Shown here: positions 7,620 through 16,428 of the stretch, piece after piece
Position numbering within the stretch: the first letter of the stretch is position 1
Layout: every line of letters starts with the position of its first letter
From: an uncultured Methanobrevibacter sp.
GTDB taxonomy: Archaea; Methanobacteriota; Methanobacteria; Methanobacteriales; Methanobacteriaceae
Reading direction: 5' to 3'
Assembly (NCBI RefSeq): GCF_902771435.1
Contig: NZ_CACXXB010000004.1
Span: forward strand, 18,146 to 82,145
DNA: 64,000 nt
Made by a program: the position numbers and the translations under genes
The notes under the pieces: generated by a model
What the model saw: only the letters and a program-made list of their open reading frames with translations
Told to the model about the DNA's origin: nothing
Database searches by the model: none

Positions 7620-9931
7620 ACAGTGTTCTCAGCTTCGTCCAGCTCTGCAATTTTAGCATCAAAATCATTGAATTTACGGGCAAGACCTGAGAAATAAGGG
7701 ATATAAACTTTTGAGAATGTGAGTCTTTGAGAATCTTCTCCCAACTCTTCAATTCTGTCTTTAACACGCTGTATTTTACGTTCAACCTCATCATACATCA
7801 AATCACCAGGGAATTCACCGATGAACACTCCGTCAGCACCGTTATCCAGTGCATAGTGAATATGCTTTGGACTTACACGATTTACTGAAATGACTTTAAT
7901 GATATGGATTGATTCCGGATATTTGAGTCTGTTAACTCCAATGTTATCAGCTGCAGTGTATCCGATGTTATCTAAAAATACAAGTATCATGCGCTCGCCC
8001 TCTTGCTTTTTAGACAATACTCCCTTGATGGTAGCCAATATCTTTTCGTCAATGTTACCGTTTACATGAATAGCCCTCTGGTTACATCCAACAAGACATT
8101 TACCGCAACCGGTACAGCTCATAGGATCTATATAGATTTCATCATTCTGAATGCTCATTGATTTGTATTTGCAACGTTTGATACATTCGCCGCAAACGGT
8201 ACACTTTTTAGTATCGATTTCAGCAATGAACGGTTCTATTTCCACACCGCCATAATTATATTCGCTGACCTTTGCTGCTGCGGCTGTCGCCTGCATGATT
8301 GAATCTGTTATGTCTTTTGGGTCATGTGCCGTTCCGCAGACGAAAATTCCCTGAACATCAGTGGCAATCGGCTTGATTTTCGGATGGGATTCCTTGATAA
8401 AACCGTCTTCAGTTGTTCCGACATTCAGGATTTCAGCTATTTCCTTTGTACCTTCTGACGGTTCCATTGCAGTAGAAAGCACTACCATGTCCGCCTCGAT
8501 TTCTACAAATTCCCCTTTTAGGGTATCTTCAGTCCTTACTATGAAATTGTCTCCTTTTTTGACCACTTCACCAGGACGGCCTCTCAAGAACCTCACTTCA
8601 TTTTCCTGAGTGTGCTTGTAGTATTTTTCAAACATTCCAGGAGTTCTGATATCCGTATAGCATATTAAAACATCAGTATCAGGATATTTGTGCTTTATGA
8701 TGTTTGCATTCTTTAGGGCTACAGTACAGCATATCTTTGAACAGTATTTATGTCCGTCCGGCTTTTCATCTCTTGAACCGACGCACTGTATCATTACAAC
8801 ACGTTTTGGAACTTCACCGTTTGATTTAAGGAGCTTTCCTTTTGTAGGACCGTTAACTCCTGTGATACGTCCCAGTTCTGATTGGGTTATTACATCATCA
8901 TATCTTGTATAACCGTATTCAGGACGCTTGTCCATGTCAAACAGCTTATGGCCTGTCGCCACGATAATTGATCCTACCTGAAGAGGAATCCTTTCAGGCT
9001 TTCCTCTTAACTTGATTGCCTTCATGGTACATGCCTTTACACAGTTACTGCATTTAGTACAGTTGTCCATGTCAATTACATAGCTTTCAGGATAAGATTG
9101 ACCGAACGGTCTGTAGATTGCTTTTCTTGTGGAGAGATTGTCATTCCAGTCATTCGGAACCTCCACTTCACATGCCTCTGCACATTTTCCGCATGCGATA
9201 CACTTTTCAGTGTCAACATATCTTGGGGATTTCTCTAAAATCAGATTATATGTTCCTGCCCTTCTTTCAGCTTCAATGACCTTAGTGTTTGTTAAAACGC
9301 AAATGTTTTCATTCCAGACAAGCTCGTTTAGAATTGGATTTAATAGACACATTCCACATTCTTCAGCTATTTTTACCGGCGAGAAAACCTTACCTATTTT
9401 GGCCATATGTCCTCCGATTGATGGGGACTGCTCTATCAATGTTACCTTGATTCCCTGCTTTGCAAGTGACAGCGCAGCATTCATTCCGGCAATTCCCCCT
9501 CCAATGACAGCAACTTCGTCCGGAGTCTGGCAGTAAATCGGATCCACCGCATCGGATTGCTTTACCTTTTCAATAGATGCATTTATTAGAGTAATTGCTT
9601 TGTCAGTTGCCTTTTGCCTGTCATCGTGAACCCATGAACATTGCTCACGTATATTTGCCATATCCATCAAATAGGGATTTAGAGGTTTTACATAGTCCTG
9701 GAAAGTTTTTTCATGAGAAATCGGTGAACATGCCGCAACCACAACACGGTCAAGGTCATGGTCAAATATTGCATCACGAATTATCTTACGGCCATTTAAG
9801 GAACATAAGTTCTCAAACTGCCCAATGAATTCCACGTCAAGCTCCTGTCTGACCCTGTCCAAATCAACAATATCTGCAATATTTCCTCCGCATTCACATA
9901 AAAACACGCCAACTTTCAAATCACCCCTCAT
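7613..9931 (-). CDS. Heterodisulfide reductase subunit A-like protein with fused cysteine-less MvhD-like domain
   Basis: A flavin- and Fe-S-containing HdrA homologue of 772 residues. Seen in order: N-terminal CxC (C12, C14); FAD dinucleotide motif VIGGGIAGMNAALSLAKQG at 142-160; ECGMC at 191-195; ferredoxin motifs CIACGKCAEAC (244-254) and CTKCSNCVKAC (291-301); the HdrA cysteine cluster around 383-402; two C-terminal ferredoxin motifs (577-587 and 606-616). A 648-735 tail resembles MvhD, the delta subunit of the partner hydrogenase, but every MvhD cysteine is absent. Canonical HdrA is about 650-660 residues, so the tail is an addition. The ATG at 9931 has an AAGGAGGT site. It is the last gene of the comA operon. 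HdrA bifurcates or passes electrons to HdrBC. I infer a specialised paralogue. Confidence 0.88.
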   Translation of the reverse strand: MRGDLKVGVFLCECGGNIADIVDLDRVRQELDVEFIGQFENLCSLNGRKIIRDAIFDHDLDRVVVAACSPISHEKTFQDYVKPLNPYLMDMANIREQCSWVHDDRQKATDKAITLINASIEKVKQSDAVDPIYCQTPDEVAVIGGGIAGMNAALSLAKQGIKVTLIEQSPSIGGHMAKIGKVFSPVKIAEECGMCLLNPILNELVWNENICVLTNTKVIEAERRAGTYNLILEKSPRYVDTEKCIACGKCAEACEVEVPNDWNDNLSTRKAIYRPFGQSYPESYVIDMDNCTKCSNCVKACTMKAIKLRGKPERIPLQVGSIIVATGHKLFDMDKRPEYGYTRYDDVITQSELGRITGVNGPTKGKLLKSNGEVPKRVVMIQCVGSRDEKPDGHKYCSKICCTVALKNANIIKHKYPDTDVLICYTDIRTPGMFEKYYKHTQENEVRFLRGRPGEVVKKGDNFIVRTEDTLKGEFVEIEADMVVLSTAMEPSEGTKEIAEILNVGTTEDGFIKESHPKIKPIATDVQGIFVCGTAHDPKDITDSIMQATAAAAKVSEYNYGGVEIEPFIAEIDTKKCTVCGECIKRCKYKSMSIQNDEIYIDPMSCTGCGKCLVGCNQRAIHVNGNIDEKILATIKGVLSKKQEGERMILVFLDNIGYTAADNIGVNRLKYPESIHIIKVISVNRVSPKHIHYALDNGADGVFIGEFPGDLMYDEVERKIQRVKDRIEELGEDSQRLTFSKVYIPYFSGLARKFNDFDAKIAELDEAENTVN

Positions 9932-9933
9932 TT

Positions 9934-10869
9934 TTAAACCTCCTTAAACTCCTTGATTACTGAATCTATCGGCACGGTATGGGCTTTTTGTCCAATTACC
10001 TTATCCAAATCTCCTCCCATAGCAAGTGCCAAAAATTGTGTTATATTCAGGTGTATTGCCCTGAAGTTTCTTCCTTCACGTTCCCCAATCAGATGCTGAT
10101 ACCTGTCAAACTGAATATGGCAGTTCGGACACAAATGAACCAAAATATCAACATCCTCATCTGCTATTGCATTCATCTTATCTGCTGTAGCATTAAATGA
10201 CAAATCCGGATTGGAATACCTTTGTCTGAAACCTGTTCCGCAGGTTGCCCTTTTATGGTCATACCATCCGATTGTCTCACATCCACATTCCTCAATAAGC
10301 TCGTCCATGATGTTTGGATCTCTTACGCCACCAATAGTGTCTTCATAGTGCACTTTGCAATAATGACATCCATGATGAGTAGCTATTGTATAATCACTTA
10401 AATCATATTTAATATTGTCCTTTATTTTATCTTTCTTTCCGTAAAGGATATCAACTACATGAAAAATGTTTTCTGTAGGATTCAAATCATCCTTTTCGTA
10501 TTTCAAGTGAGATAGACCGTTTTCATCAAATAATCTGTTAATGTGCTCTCTTAAATCATCTTTTTTGTTTAATAATTTTACTGATTTTTTGTTGATTGCA
10601 TAACAGGTTGCGCACATCATGACAATGTTCGGCCTTCCAAGTTCTTTAGCTATTTTAAAATTACGTGCACCAATAGCTGATGTGTCTATCTGGTTGAATA
10701 CATCAGAATAATGCCCAAGACCTGTGCAGCATGTCTGTTTTTCTGAAATTGCATAGTCAATTCCGAGCTTATCGAAAACGAATTTTGTTGATGCCTCCAC
10801 TCCGGGATATTCAACGCTTACAAGACAACTTCTAAAAAGTAAAATGTCCTTATCAGGAATGTTCTTCAT
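9934..10869 (-). CDS. Heterodisulfide reductase subunit B-like protein, altered second CCG domain
   Basis: A 311-residue protein of the HdrB family, in which two CCG domains normally hold noncubane 4Fe-4S clusters that reduce CoM-S-S-CoB. The first domain has the full set (C15, C47-C48, C86, C89). In the second, C168, C210, C247 and C250 are present, but the first Cys of the CC pair is Thr209 (RATCGTG), so one expected cluster ligand is missing. Extra cysteines at 171, 195 and 197 might substitute. The gene overlaps hdrC by 17 bases and has a GGAGGG ribosome binding site. The family is certain. The substrate is probably not the usual heterodisulfide alone. Confidence 0.87.
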   Translation of the reverse strand: MKNIPDKDILLFRSCLVSVEYPGVEASTKFVFDKLGIDYAISEKQTCCTGLGHYSDVFNQIDTSAIGARNFKIAKELGRPNIVMMCATCYAINKKSVKLLNKKDDLREHINRLFDENGLSHLKYEKDDLNPTENIFHVVDILYGKKDKIKDNIKYDLSDYTIATHHGCHYCKVHYEDTIGGVRDPNIMDELIEECGCETIGWYDHKRATCGTGFRQRYSNPDLSFNATADKMNAIADEDVDILVHLCPNCHIQFDRYQHLIGEREGRNFRAIHLNITQFLALAMGGDLDKVIGQKAHTVPIDSVIKEFKEV

Positions 10870-11467
10870 TGTCTCCCTCCTGAGATGCTCTTATTTTTTC
10901 AATCTTTGCTTTAAAACCAGTTATTGTTAATATTTTACTGACCTCATCTATTACATCATCAGACGGCATTAATGGAGGGTCCAACTCCAGTTCATTTCTT
11001 ATTTCATCCAGATGCTGTCTGAAGTCCCACCATCCCGGAACATCACGGTCAATGTCTGTGAAAAATATTTCAGGAATTGCTCCAATTGCTGCAGTGAAGT
11101 ATGAATCTGCAAAGCCCATATATTCATAGAGCTTTTCATATCCCATTTCATTTTCGATTGCAATCTGCTTTAGAATCTGATTTACTTCACATACGCTGTT
11201 TCCGACAGGACAAACGCTGTGGCATGTGTAGCAGTAAAAACAGTTCCAGATATTATCATCCTCTAAAATTGTTTCATCACCATCCAAGACCCTTTCTATA
11301 ATTTCACGGGGATTATAATCAGAGTGGCGGGCAGCAGGACATGTTGATGTACACATTCCACACTGGACGCATTTCAAAACTCCCTCATCTTTTGAGTTTT
11401 TTACATCATTAATGATTTCCACTGCAAACTCGATTGGCGAATCTGTAATCTTCTGTTGGCTGGACAA
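10853..11467 (-). CDS. Heterodisulfide reductase subunit C-like ferredoxin protein
   Basis: A 204-residue HdrC homologue that carries electrons between HdrA and HdrB. It has two 4Fe-4S motifs, C33xxC36xxC39xxxC43P and C76xxC79xxC82xxxC86P, followed by a helical C-terminal half of the usual HdrC type. The likely start is a TTG at 11467, preceded by GAGGTG at a good distance. It lies 9 bases after the DUF39 gene and overlaps hdrB. Order C-B-A next to comA is not the arrangement expected for the main methanogenic hdr genes as I know them (hdrBC together, hdrA apart). Confidence 0.88.
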   Translation of the reverse strand: MSSQQKITDSPIEFAVEIINDVKNSKDEGVLKCVQCGMCTSTCPAARHSDYNPREIIERVLDGDETILEDDNIWNCFYCYTCHSVCPVGNSVCEVNQILKQIAIENEMGYEKLYEYMGFADSYFTAAIGAIPEIFFTDIDRDVPGWWDFRQHLDEIRNELELDPPLMPSDDVIDEVSKILTITGFKAKIEKIRASQEGDNEEHS

Positions 11468-11476
11468 ATTTACACC

Positions 11477-12730
11477 TCATAACTTAAACTCTTTTGATTC
11501 AATCATTTTCTTCAATTTTAAGGACAGCTTATTTCCCCTTAATCTGTCTGATTGCCTGCATATGATTGGAATGTTAACATCACTGCCGTTAATGTTCAAA
11601 TCAACACTGCCTATGTCCATGTCAAATGCATCATTTTTACAGTAACTGACACACATTCCGCATCCGTAACAGTGCGCAATGTTTAATTTCTCTTTTTTGA
11701 ATGCGTTTGTCGGACAGATTTCTTCAACTATACAACTATCACATTTTGAGCAGTTATCTCTATTATATTGGGGTCTTAAGTCATATTCTCCCCAAAGCTT
11801 AGCATAATTGGTTTCAGCAAGCGGCAAATGACGTCCTTTAATATCCGCTACAGGTATATCAACCATATCATCAGTTATTAAAAGATTATTATAGATTTCC
11901 TCATTTAATACAGGTATTGGAATAGCTACAGTATCATATATTTCTCCGCCCTGACCTGTCTTGAATCCTCCTATATAATATGGGTCCATTTTACACAAAT
12001 CGGCAGCCAGCATAAGATTCGGTTTTTCTGCACTTGATCTTGTGCCGTCACCCAATATGTATCCCTGGGCGCCATTTATCAGAACTTTTGAACCCTCTTT
12101 TATTACGTTGTGAGGAATATCGTTTTGAAGCGGATTCAAATCTCCGCAACCTGAAAATGTCAGACCCCTTAAGTTACCTTCCAGAGGTGTTGCAGCGAAT
12201 ATGGAACTAACTGCTTCCTTGTTTGGATTTGTAAATGCAGTATAATTTTTAAATGCCATTCGTGCACCGATGAGCTGTCCACGGGTGATATCTTCAATGG
12301 TTATTGTGTTTTCAATTGTTTTGCCGTCGGCGCTTTCCACACGTACATCAATTTCCCTACCCTCAAGAAGGTCTTTCAGCAGGAATCCTCCACCATAGTT
12401 TTCATCATATATCGAATGTGCAGTTCCGTGAAGTATTGCATCCACTGAGCCCAGCCATTCGTTTGGACATGGCCCTGCATATGCAGGCACTCCATTCAGA
12501 TAAACTTCAGATGCTCTTATGAATTCTCCAGGCTCTGACACGATGAAGTTTAGAATGGCTGCAGTTCCGCTCATTACTCCACATGTTCCTGTTGTTACAA
12601 CATCAACATCTTCAAAACTTGGAGCGTTTCCTTTCTTTATCAGCTTTTTGAATTCTTCAGCAGTATAGATATTAGCTTCGCCCTTTTCAATCTTTTCATT
12701 GATTTGGGTTATAGTACGATTTTTAGTCAA
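11477..12730 (-). CDS. DUF39 (HcyBio-type) sulfurtransferase-like protein with C-terminal ferredoxin domain, candidate coenzyme M-forming enzyme
   Basis: About 417 residues. The main part belongs to the DUF39/homocysteine-biosynthesis family (VVTTGTCGVMSGTAA, PCPNEWLGSVD, LTFSGCGDLNPLQ), known to put sulfide into aspartate semialdehyde. The C-terminal 96 residues are a 2x4Fe-4S ferredoxin (CSKCDSCIVEEICP, CYGCGMCVSYC) and a short tail. Conversion of sulfoacetaldehyde to coenzyme M is the same chemistry (aldehyde plus sulfide plus two electrons). I recall a DUF39 relative being assigned to that step as ComF, but cannot check it here. Position in the comA operon supports this role. I choose the TTG at 12730, 4 bases after AAAGGTTGAT; a TTG at 12739 is the alternative. 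A homocysteine-forming role is also possible. Confidence 0.82.
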   Translation of the reverse strand: MTKNRTITQINEKIEKGEANIYTAEEFKKLIKKGNAPSFEDVDVVTTGTCGVMSGTAAILNFIVSEPGEFIRASEVYLNGVPAYAGPCPNEWLGSVDAILHGTAHSIYDENYGGGFLLKDLLEGREIDVRVESADGKTIENTITIEDITRGQLIGARMAFKNYTAFTNPNKEAVSSIFAATPLEGNLRGLTFSGCGDLNPLQNDIPHNVIKEGSKVLINGAQGYILGDGTRSSAEKPNLMLAADLCKMDPYYIGGFKTGQGGEIYDTVAIPIPVLNEEIYNNLLITDDMVDIPVADIKGRHLPLAETNYAKLWGEYDLRPQYNRDNCSKCDSCIVEEICPTNAFKKEKLNIAHCYGCGMCVSYCKNDAFDMDIGSVDLNINGSDVNIPIICRQSDRLRGNKLSLKLKKMIESKEFKL

Positions 12731-12742
12731 TTTAATCAACCT

Positions 12743-13513
12743 TTATATTTTTCCCAGAGTATCTCCCCTTAATCCTCTCCTTAGGGTTTCAAGAGAGGTG
12801 ATGTCATCTGAGGAGACATTTCCTAAATTAACAGTATTTCCAAGTTTTAAAATGAAAAATACCTGTTGGTCCTTGTTAGGTGCTTCCCAAAGTATTTTAT
12901 CGGAGTCAAAATTATCCAGAATATAGTCAATTTCATCTTCTTTTGCTTTACCTGCCTTATCAAATATTCCTATGTTTTTTCCACCTTCCCTTGCCTCTAC
13001 AATAATCAATGAAGAGCCGGCATCCAATTCTTCCTGCATATATTGAATTCTCTCGTCCAATGTGAGTTCCTTATCCAGATTAGGGTCCTTTTTCCCGACT
13101 TCAGACAACACTTCAAATCCATTGTCCCTGGCAAGTTCTATGCATTCCACTTTACGCTCATGCGCAATATTTGTTGAACCGTCAGATACTTCAATGGCCG
13201 GAAAACCTAACATGTGGGCCTCATCGAAGAATTCCTCCAGTTTATCATTCATGTAAGCAAGTTCAAACAATGTTCCACCAGTATAAGGAGTGATTTCATG
13301 CGCCTTATACATTTCAACCTTGGCTTTTATTATGTCCTGTTCATGTACGATTGAGGTTCCCCAACCGAATTTCAAATAATCCACATATTCTCCGGAAATA
13401 TCCATCAGGCTTTCGGCTGTTTGCAGGCCTAAACCTTTGTCTAAAACCATGGTGATTCCACATTTTCTAGGCTTTTCTTCTCTTTTTTTTGATAAAAATT
13501 CAAAAGATTTCAA
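12743..13513 (-). CDS. comA: Phosphosulfolactate synthase ComA
   Basis: First enzyme of the phosphoenolpyruvate route to coenzyme M: it adds sulfite to PEP, giving phosphosulfolactate. The 256-residue TIM-barrel protein matches ComA throughout, including VLDKGLGL, YVDYLKFGWGTS, PYTGGTLFE, EVSDGSTNI, LSEVGKKDP and IIVEAREGGKNIG. The start is a TTG at 13513, preceded by GTGTGAT at a suitable distance; no ATG lies near. It is the promoter-proximal gene of the comA - DUF39 - hdrC - hdrB - hdrA operon. Confidence 0.94.
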   Translation of the reverse strand: MKSFEFLSKKREEKPRKCGITMVLDKGLGLQTAESLMDISGEYVDYLKFGWGTSIVHEQDIIKAKVEMYKAHEITPYTGGTLFELAYMNDKLEEFFDEAHMLGFPAIEVSDGSTNIAHERKVECIELARDNGFEVLSEVGKKDPNLDKELTLDERIQYMQEELDAGSSLIIVEAREGGKNIGIFDKAGKAKEDEIDYILDNFDSDKILWEAPNKDQQVFFILKLGNTVNLGNVSSDDITSLETLRRGLRGDTLGKI

Positions 13514-13564
13514 AATATCACACGTGTTAATTTAATTTTATTAAATATTAATAGTAAGATATAG

Positions 13565-13574
13565 TATTTAAATA
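13565..13574 (-). promoter_or_regulatory. Probable TATA box of the comA operon
   Basis: TATTTAAATA (its own reverse complement) lies about 52-61 bases upstream of the comA TTG on the minus strand. A start of transcription about 25-27 bases downstream would give a leader of some 30 bases containing the GTGTGAT site. A palindromic ACACGTGT in the same leader (13530-13537 region) could bind a regulator. Called from pattern and distance only. Confidence 0.45.
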
Positions 13575-13648
13575 TTATTAACACTTTGCTTTTAGGCAAA
13601 AACAATTAAAATAAAAATAAAATTTTAAAAAAAAAAAGTAATGGAAAA

Positions 13649-13936
13649 TTAATCCACACGAAGTTCATTTTCTGATCTTGTCACCAGATCGGAAAGGGAA
13701 TTGCGAACATTTTCTGGAATAGAGTTATCTTCTTTATCAGCTATTACTTGAGCGATGATTTTACACAAAACAAATATGGCGTGCTTATGTTCTGCCTTTG
13801 TCTTATGAATATGGTGTGGGCTAATTTTGAGTGTAATATATTCACTGCAATCATTGGTAATTTGGTCATCTTCTGCTAAGTATTTTAAAACGTATACTAA
13901 AAATTGATGTAATTGAATCATTTCGTCTTTGTACAT
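13649..13936 (-). CDS. UPF0058 family protein
   Basis: A 95-residue protein that matches the archaeal UPF0058 family, whose molecular role is unknown. The family signature KDEMIQLHQFLVYVLKYL is at the N-terminus and ISPHHIHKTKAEHKHAIFVL in the middle. The cluster of His residues in that motif suggests metal binding. Length is normal for the family. The ATG at 13936 sits just downstream of a 9-bp inverted repeat that could act as an operator. It is monocistronic: the comA operon starts separately downstream. Confidence 0.88.
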   Translation of the reverse strand: MYKDEMIQLHQFLVYVLKYLAEDDQITNDCSEYITLKISPHHIHKTKAEHKHAIFVLCKIIAQVIADKEDNSIPENVRNSLSDLVTRSENELRVD

Positions 13937-13951
13937 ATATATCCTAACCCA

Positions 13952-13975
13952 TTTAACTAATTTCTTTTAGTTAAA
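13952..13975. promoter_or_regulatory. Inverted repeat upstream of the UPF0058 gene, possible operator
   Basis: TTTAACTAA (13952-13960) and TTAGTTAAA (13967-13975) form a perfect 9-bp inverted repeat with a 6-base spacer, 16 bases before the UPF0058 ATG. TATA-like sequence (TATATAAAAA on the minus strand) lies upstream near 13990-14000, so the repeat falls around or just after the expected transcription start, where repressors often bind. Function is inferred. Confidence 0.4.
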
Positions 13976-14258
13976 AATTAACTCCAATTTTTATATACTT
14001 TAATATTATATACTAATCATATTTAAATATTGCATTAAAAAATACTTTACAATAGCAAATTAATCAAATATCTTTCAATATTTCTTAAATTAACCTTTAT
14101 AGTTACTGTTAGATTTGCAAAAATTGCATGAGGCATATAGATTTACAAACATCTATTAGAATATCAAAACATTTTATTGATTATTTTAAGATATGTCCCA
14201 CATTAAAATATATTTAGTAAGAACAGATACCATTTTAATTAACCATTGTTTTAATATT
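13976..14258. other. AT-rich intergenic region, no gene recognised
   Basis: Together with the inverted repeat this makes a 322-base gap between two minus-strand genes. Very AT-rich; it must hold the UPF0058 promoter at its left end. No open frame, tRNA or strong hairpin was found in the rest. A small noncoding RNA cannot be excluded. Confidence 0.4.
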
Positions 14259-14987
14259 TCAATAACCTGAATTCGAACCTTCTATAAACTCATTTGTTTC
14301 GACAATTTTTGGAAGCCGGCCGACAGTTCCAACATGTTCACCGCAGATTATCAGTGCACCATCAAAAAATTCCCTGTAACTGTCAGCGCATTCAAGTGCT
14401 CCGGAAACCATGTCCTGGCCTGATTCGCCAACGGCAGAATTAGCTATTCTTGTTGCAAGACCGTCACACACAGATGCCGACCTGCCTATCACTGTTACGC
14501 TTTCTGCATTACCAAAGCTTATTGAATGGCCGATTTTACCTGATGAAGTGCAAATTCCAAGCGGTCTTTTGCGTTTTTTAATTTCAAATGCTATACTGTT
14601 TCCCAAAATTTCATTGTTTGAATAGATTCCACACAAAACATTCTTATCATTGACAATGGCAATATCTCCCCCGTTTTCAACAATCGAATATGATGATCCC
14701 CTTTCAATAAGATAATCAAGGGACAATTCAGAAATTGTACCTGCAACACATGCCATCGGTCCAACATCAGCATGACTCGAGGACTCATACATCCTGAAAA
14801 CAATATCTGCCAAATCATCATCAGGAATTTCAAGAGGTTCAATAGCTAATGAAAACTCATCATTTTTAAAAATGTAATCTTTCAAATCACGCCTGATGTC
14901 AAAAATATATCTTTTCAAATCATGATTTGCCAAATCGGTTGTAAGCCTGATGTGGGTTTCGTCAATGTCAATGTGCGAGAAATTCAT
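14259..14987 (-). CDS. UPF0280 family protein (ApbE-like fold)
   Basis: A 242-residue protein of the UPF0280 family, found mainly in methanogens and related to the flavin transferase/ApbE fold. Its function is unknown. Recognisable segments are [23 protein letters not shown], here split as [18 protein letters not shown], then [28 protein letters not shown] and [14 protein letters not shown]. These match the ApbE-like ENGGD and T(A)SG(K)xGHS pattern. It starts 46 bases from divergently transcribed cpgS, so the two share a short promoter region. No signal peptide; cytoplasmic. Confidence 0.88.
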   Translation of the reverse strand: MNFSHIDIDETHIRLTTDLANHDLKRYIFDIRRDLKDYIFKNDEFSLAIEPLEIPDDDLADIVFRMYESSSHADVGPMACVAGTISELSLDYLIERGSSYSIVENGGDIAIVNDKNVLCGIYSNNEILGNSIAFEIKKRKRPLGICTSSGKIGHSISFGNAESVTVIGRSASVCDGLATRIANSAVGESGQDMVSGALECADSYREFFDGALIICGEHVGTVGRLPKIVETNEFIEGSNSGY

Positions 14988-15033
14988 GTTTAATTATTAA
15001 ACTTTTATATTAATTAAAATTATATCTATTATC

Positions 15034-16413
15034 ATGAAAGCTCTAAACAAAATGCTCTGTTTGGTTGATGGTGAACACTACCTGCCAGTGACTCAAGAGG
15101 CAATAGATACATTAAACAACTTGGAACATATCGATATAGCGGCTGCAGTATTTATAGGAGGAACCGAAAAGCTTAGGGACGATTCAGAGGATACCTACTC
15201 TGAAAAACTTGGAGTTCCTGTTCAGTTTGCAAAGGATAAGGACATTCCATACGACATTATCGTCGACATGATTAGAAAATATGACATTGATACAGTATTT
15301 GATTTGAGTGACGAACCGATTCTTGACTATGCGAAAAGATTCAAGATTGCATGCAAAGTCCTCAACGAAGGAATTACATATGAAGGACCCGACTTTAAGT
15401 TCGAACCAACATCACAGTATGACATTATGGAAAAACCTTCAATTACCATTTTAGGAACTGGAAAACGTATCGGAAAAACCGCCGTTTCCGGCTTTGTATC
15501 CAGACTTATAGACAAGAACGGATATGAACCGTGCGTAATTGCAATGGGAAGAGGAGGGCCTGAAGAACCTGAAATCGTGCATGGTGAAAAACTAAAAATC
15601 AATGCCGAATTCCTGTTGGAACAGTCAGAAAAAGGAGTTCATGCGGCAAGCGATCACTGGGAAGATGCATTGATGAGCAGAATATTAACCATTGGCTGCA
15701 GGCGTTGTGGTGGTGGAATGGCCGGTGAAGTGTTTTTAACAAACATGAAAAAAGGTGCAAGACTTGCAAACGAAGTCGAATCAAAATTTGCAATCTTTGA
15801 AGGAAGCGGAGCGGCAATACCTCCAATTAAAACAAACAAAAAAATCGCACTTGTCGGAGCCAACCAGCCTATTGAAAACTTAACAACCTACTTCGGTCCC
15901 TACAGAGTAAGTTTGGGCGATCTTGTCATATTGACAATGTGTGAAGAACCAATGTGTTCTGATGAAAAAATTAAGGAAATAGAGGAATTTGTCAGTGAAG
16001 TCAATCCCGAGGCAACAGTCATCTCAACAGTATTTCGACCGAAACCTTTAGAAGACATTTCCGGAAAAAAGGTATTGTTTGCAACAACTGCTCCTGAAGA
16101 CGTTAAGGACAAACTGGTTGAGTACTTGGAAAGCAATTATGACTGTGAAATAATCGGAACAACCGCACATTTATCCAACAGACCGCTTTTACGTGAAGAC
16201 ATGAAAAAATACATGGACAAGGCCGATGTAATGCTCACAGAACTTAAGGCTGCTGCGGTCGATGTTGCAACAAAAGATGCGATGGCTGCAGGCCTTGAAG
16301 TGGTTTACTGCGATAACATTCCTGTGCCTATAAATGACTCATATCCTGATTTAAAAGAGTCAGTTCTGAAATTGGTTGACAGTGCAATTGATGATTTTGA
16401 CAAATCATCATAA
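15034..16413 (+). CDS. cpgS: Cyclic 2,3-diphosphoglycerate synthetase
   Basis: ATP-dependent enzyme that cyclises 2,3-diphosphoglycerate to the thermoprotective/osmolyte and phosphate-storage compound cDPG in Methanobacteriales. The 459-residue protein has an N-terminal Rossmann-like region and a central P-loop-like [19 protein letters not shown] (residues about 139-157). [13 protein letters not shown] and [13 protein letters not shown] follow, all typical for this family. Length is as expected. The ATG at 15034 follows a short AT-rich leader with a TATA-like ACTTTTATATT. A T-rich stretch follows the stop. Confidence 0.93.
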   Translation: MKALNKMLCLVDGEHYLPVTQEAIDTLNNLEHIDIAAAVFIGGTEKLRDDSEDTYSEKLGVPVQFAKDKDIPYDIIVDMIRKYDIDTVFDLSDEPILDYAKRFKIACKVLNEGITYEGPDFKFEPTSQYDIMEKPSITILGTGKRIGKTAVSGFVSRLIDKNGYEPCVIAMGRGGPEEPEIVHGEKLKINAEFLLEQSEKGVHAASDHWEDALMSRILTIGCRRCGGGMAGEVFLTNMKKGARLANEVESKFAIFEGSGAAIPPIKTNKKIALVGANQPIENLTTYFGPYRVSLGDLVILTMCEEPMCSDEKIKEIEEFVSEVNPEATVISTVFRPKPLEDISGKKVLFATTAPEDVKDKLVEYLESNYDCEIIGTTAHLSNRPLLREDMKKYMDKADVMLTELKAAAVDVATKDAMAAGLEVVYCDNIPVPINDSYPDLKESVLKLVDSAIDDFDKSS

Positions 16414-16415
16414 TT

Positions 16416-16428
16416 TTCTTTTTTTATA
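16416..16428 (+). terminator. Oligo-T terminator after cpgS
   Basis: TTTTCTTTTTTTA immediately after the cpgS stop is the kind of T-run that ends archaeal transcripts. The rest of the gap to 16680 is AT-rich with no gene that I can recognise. Confidence 0.45.

Noticed and set aside
9129..9536. Long open frame on the plus strand opposite the HdrA-like gene
   Set aside because: It is antisense to an unmistakable HdrA sequence; its composition is that of a shadow frame, with no binding site or known family.
9908..9931. TTG start for the HdrA-like protein after GGGGTGAT
   Set aside because: No spacing between that sequence and the TTG; AAGGAGGT is properly spaced for the ATG at 9931.
13530..13537. 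ACACGTGT palindrome in the comA leader as a defined operator
   Set aside because: Eight-base palindromes are common by chance; noted only as a possibility.
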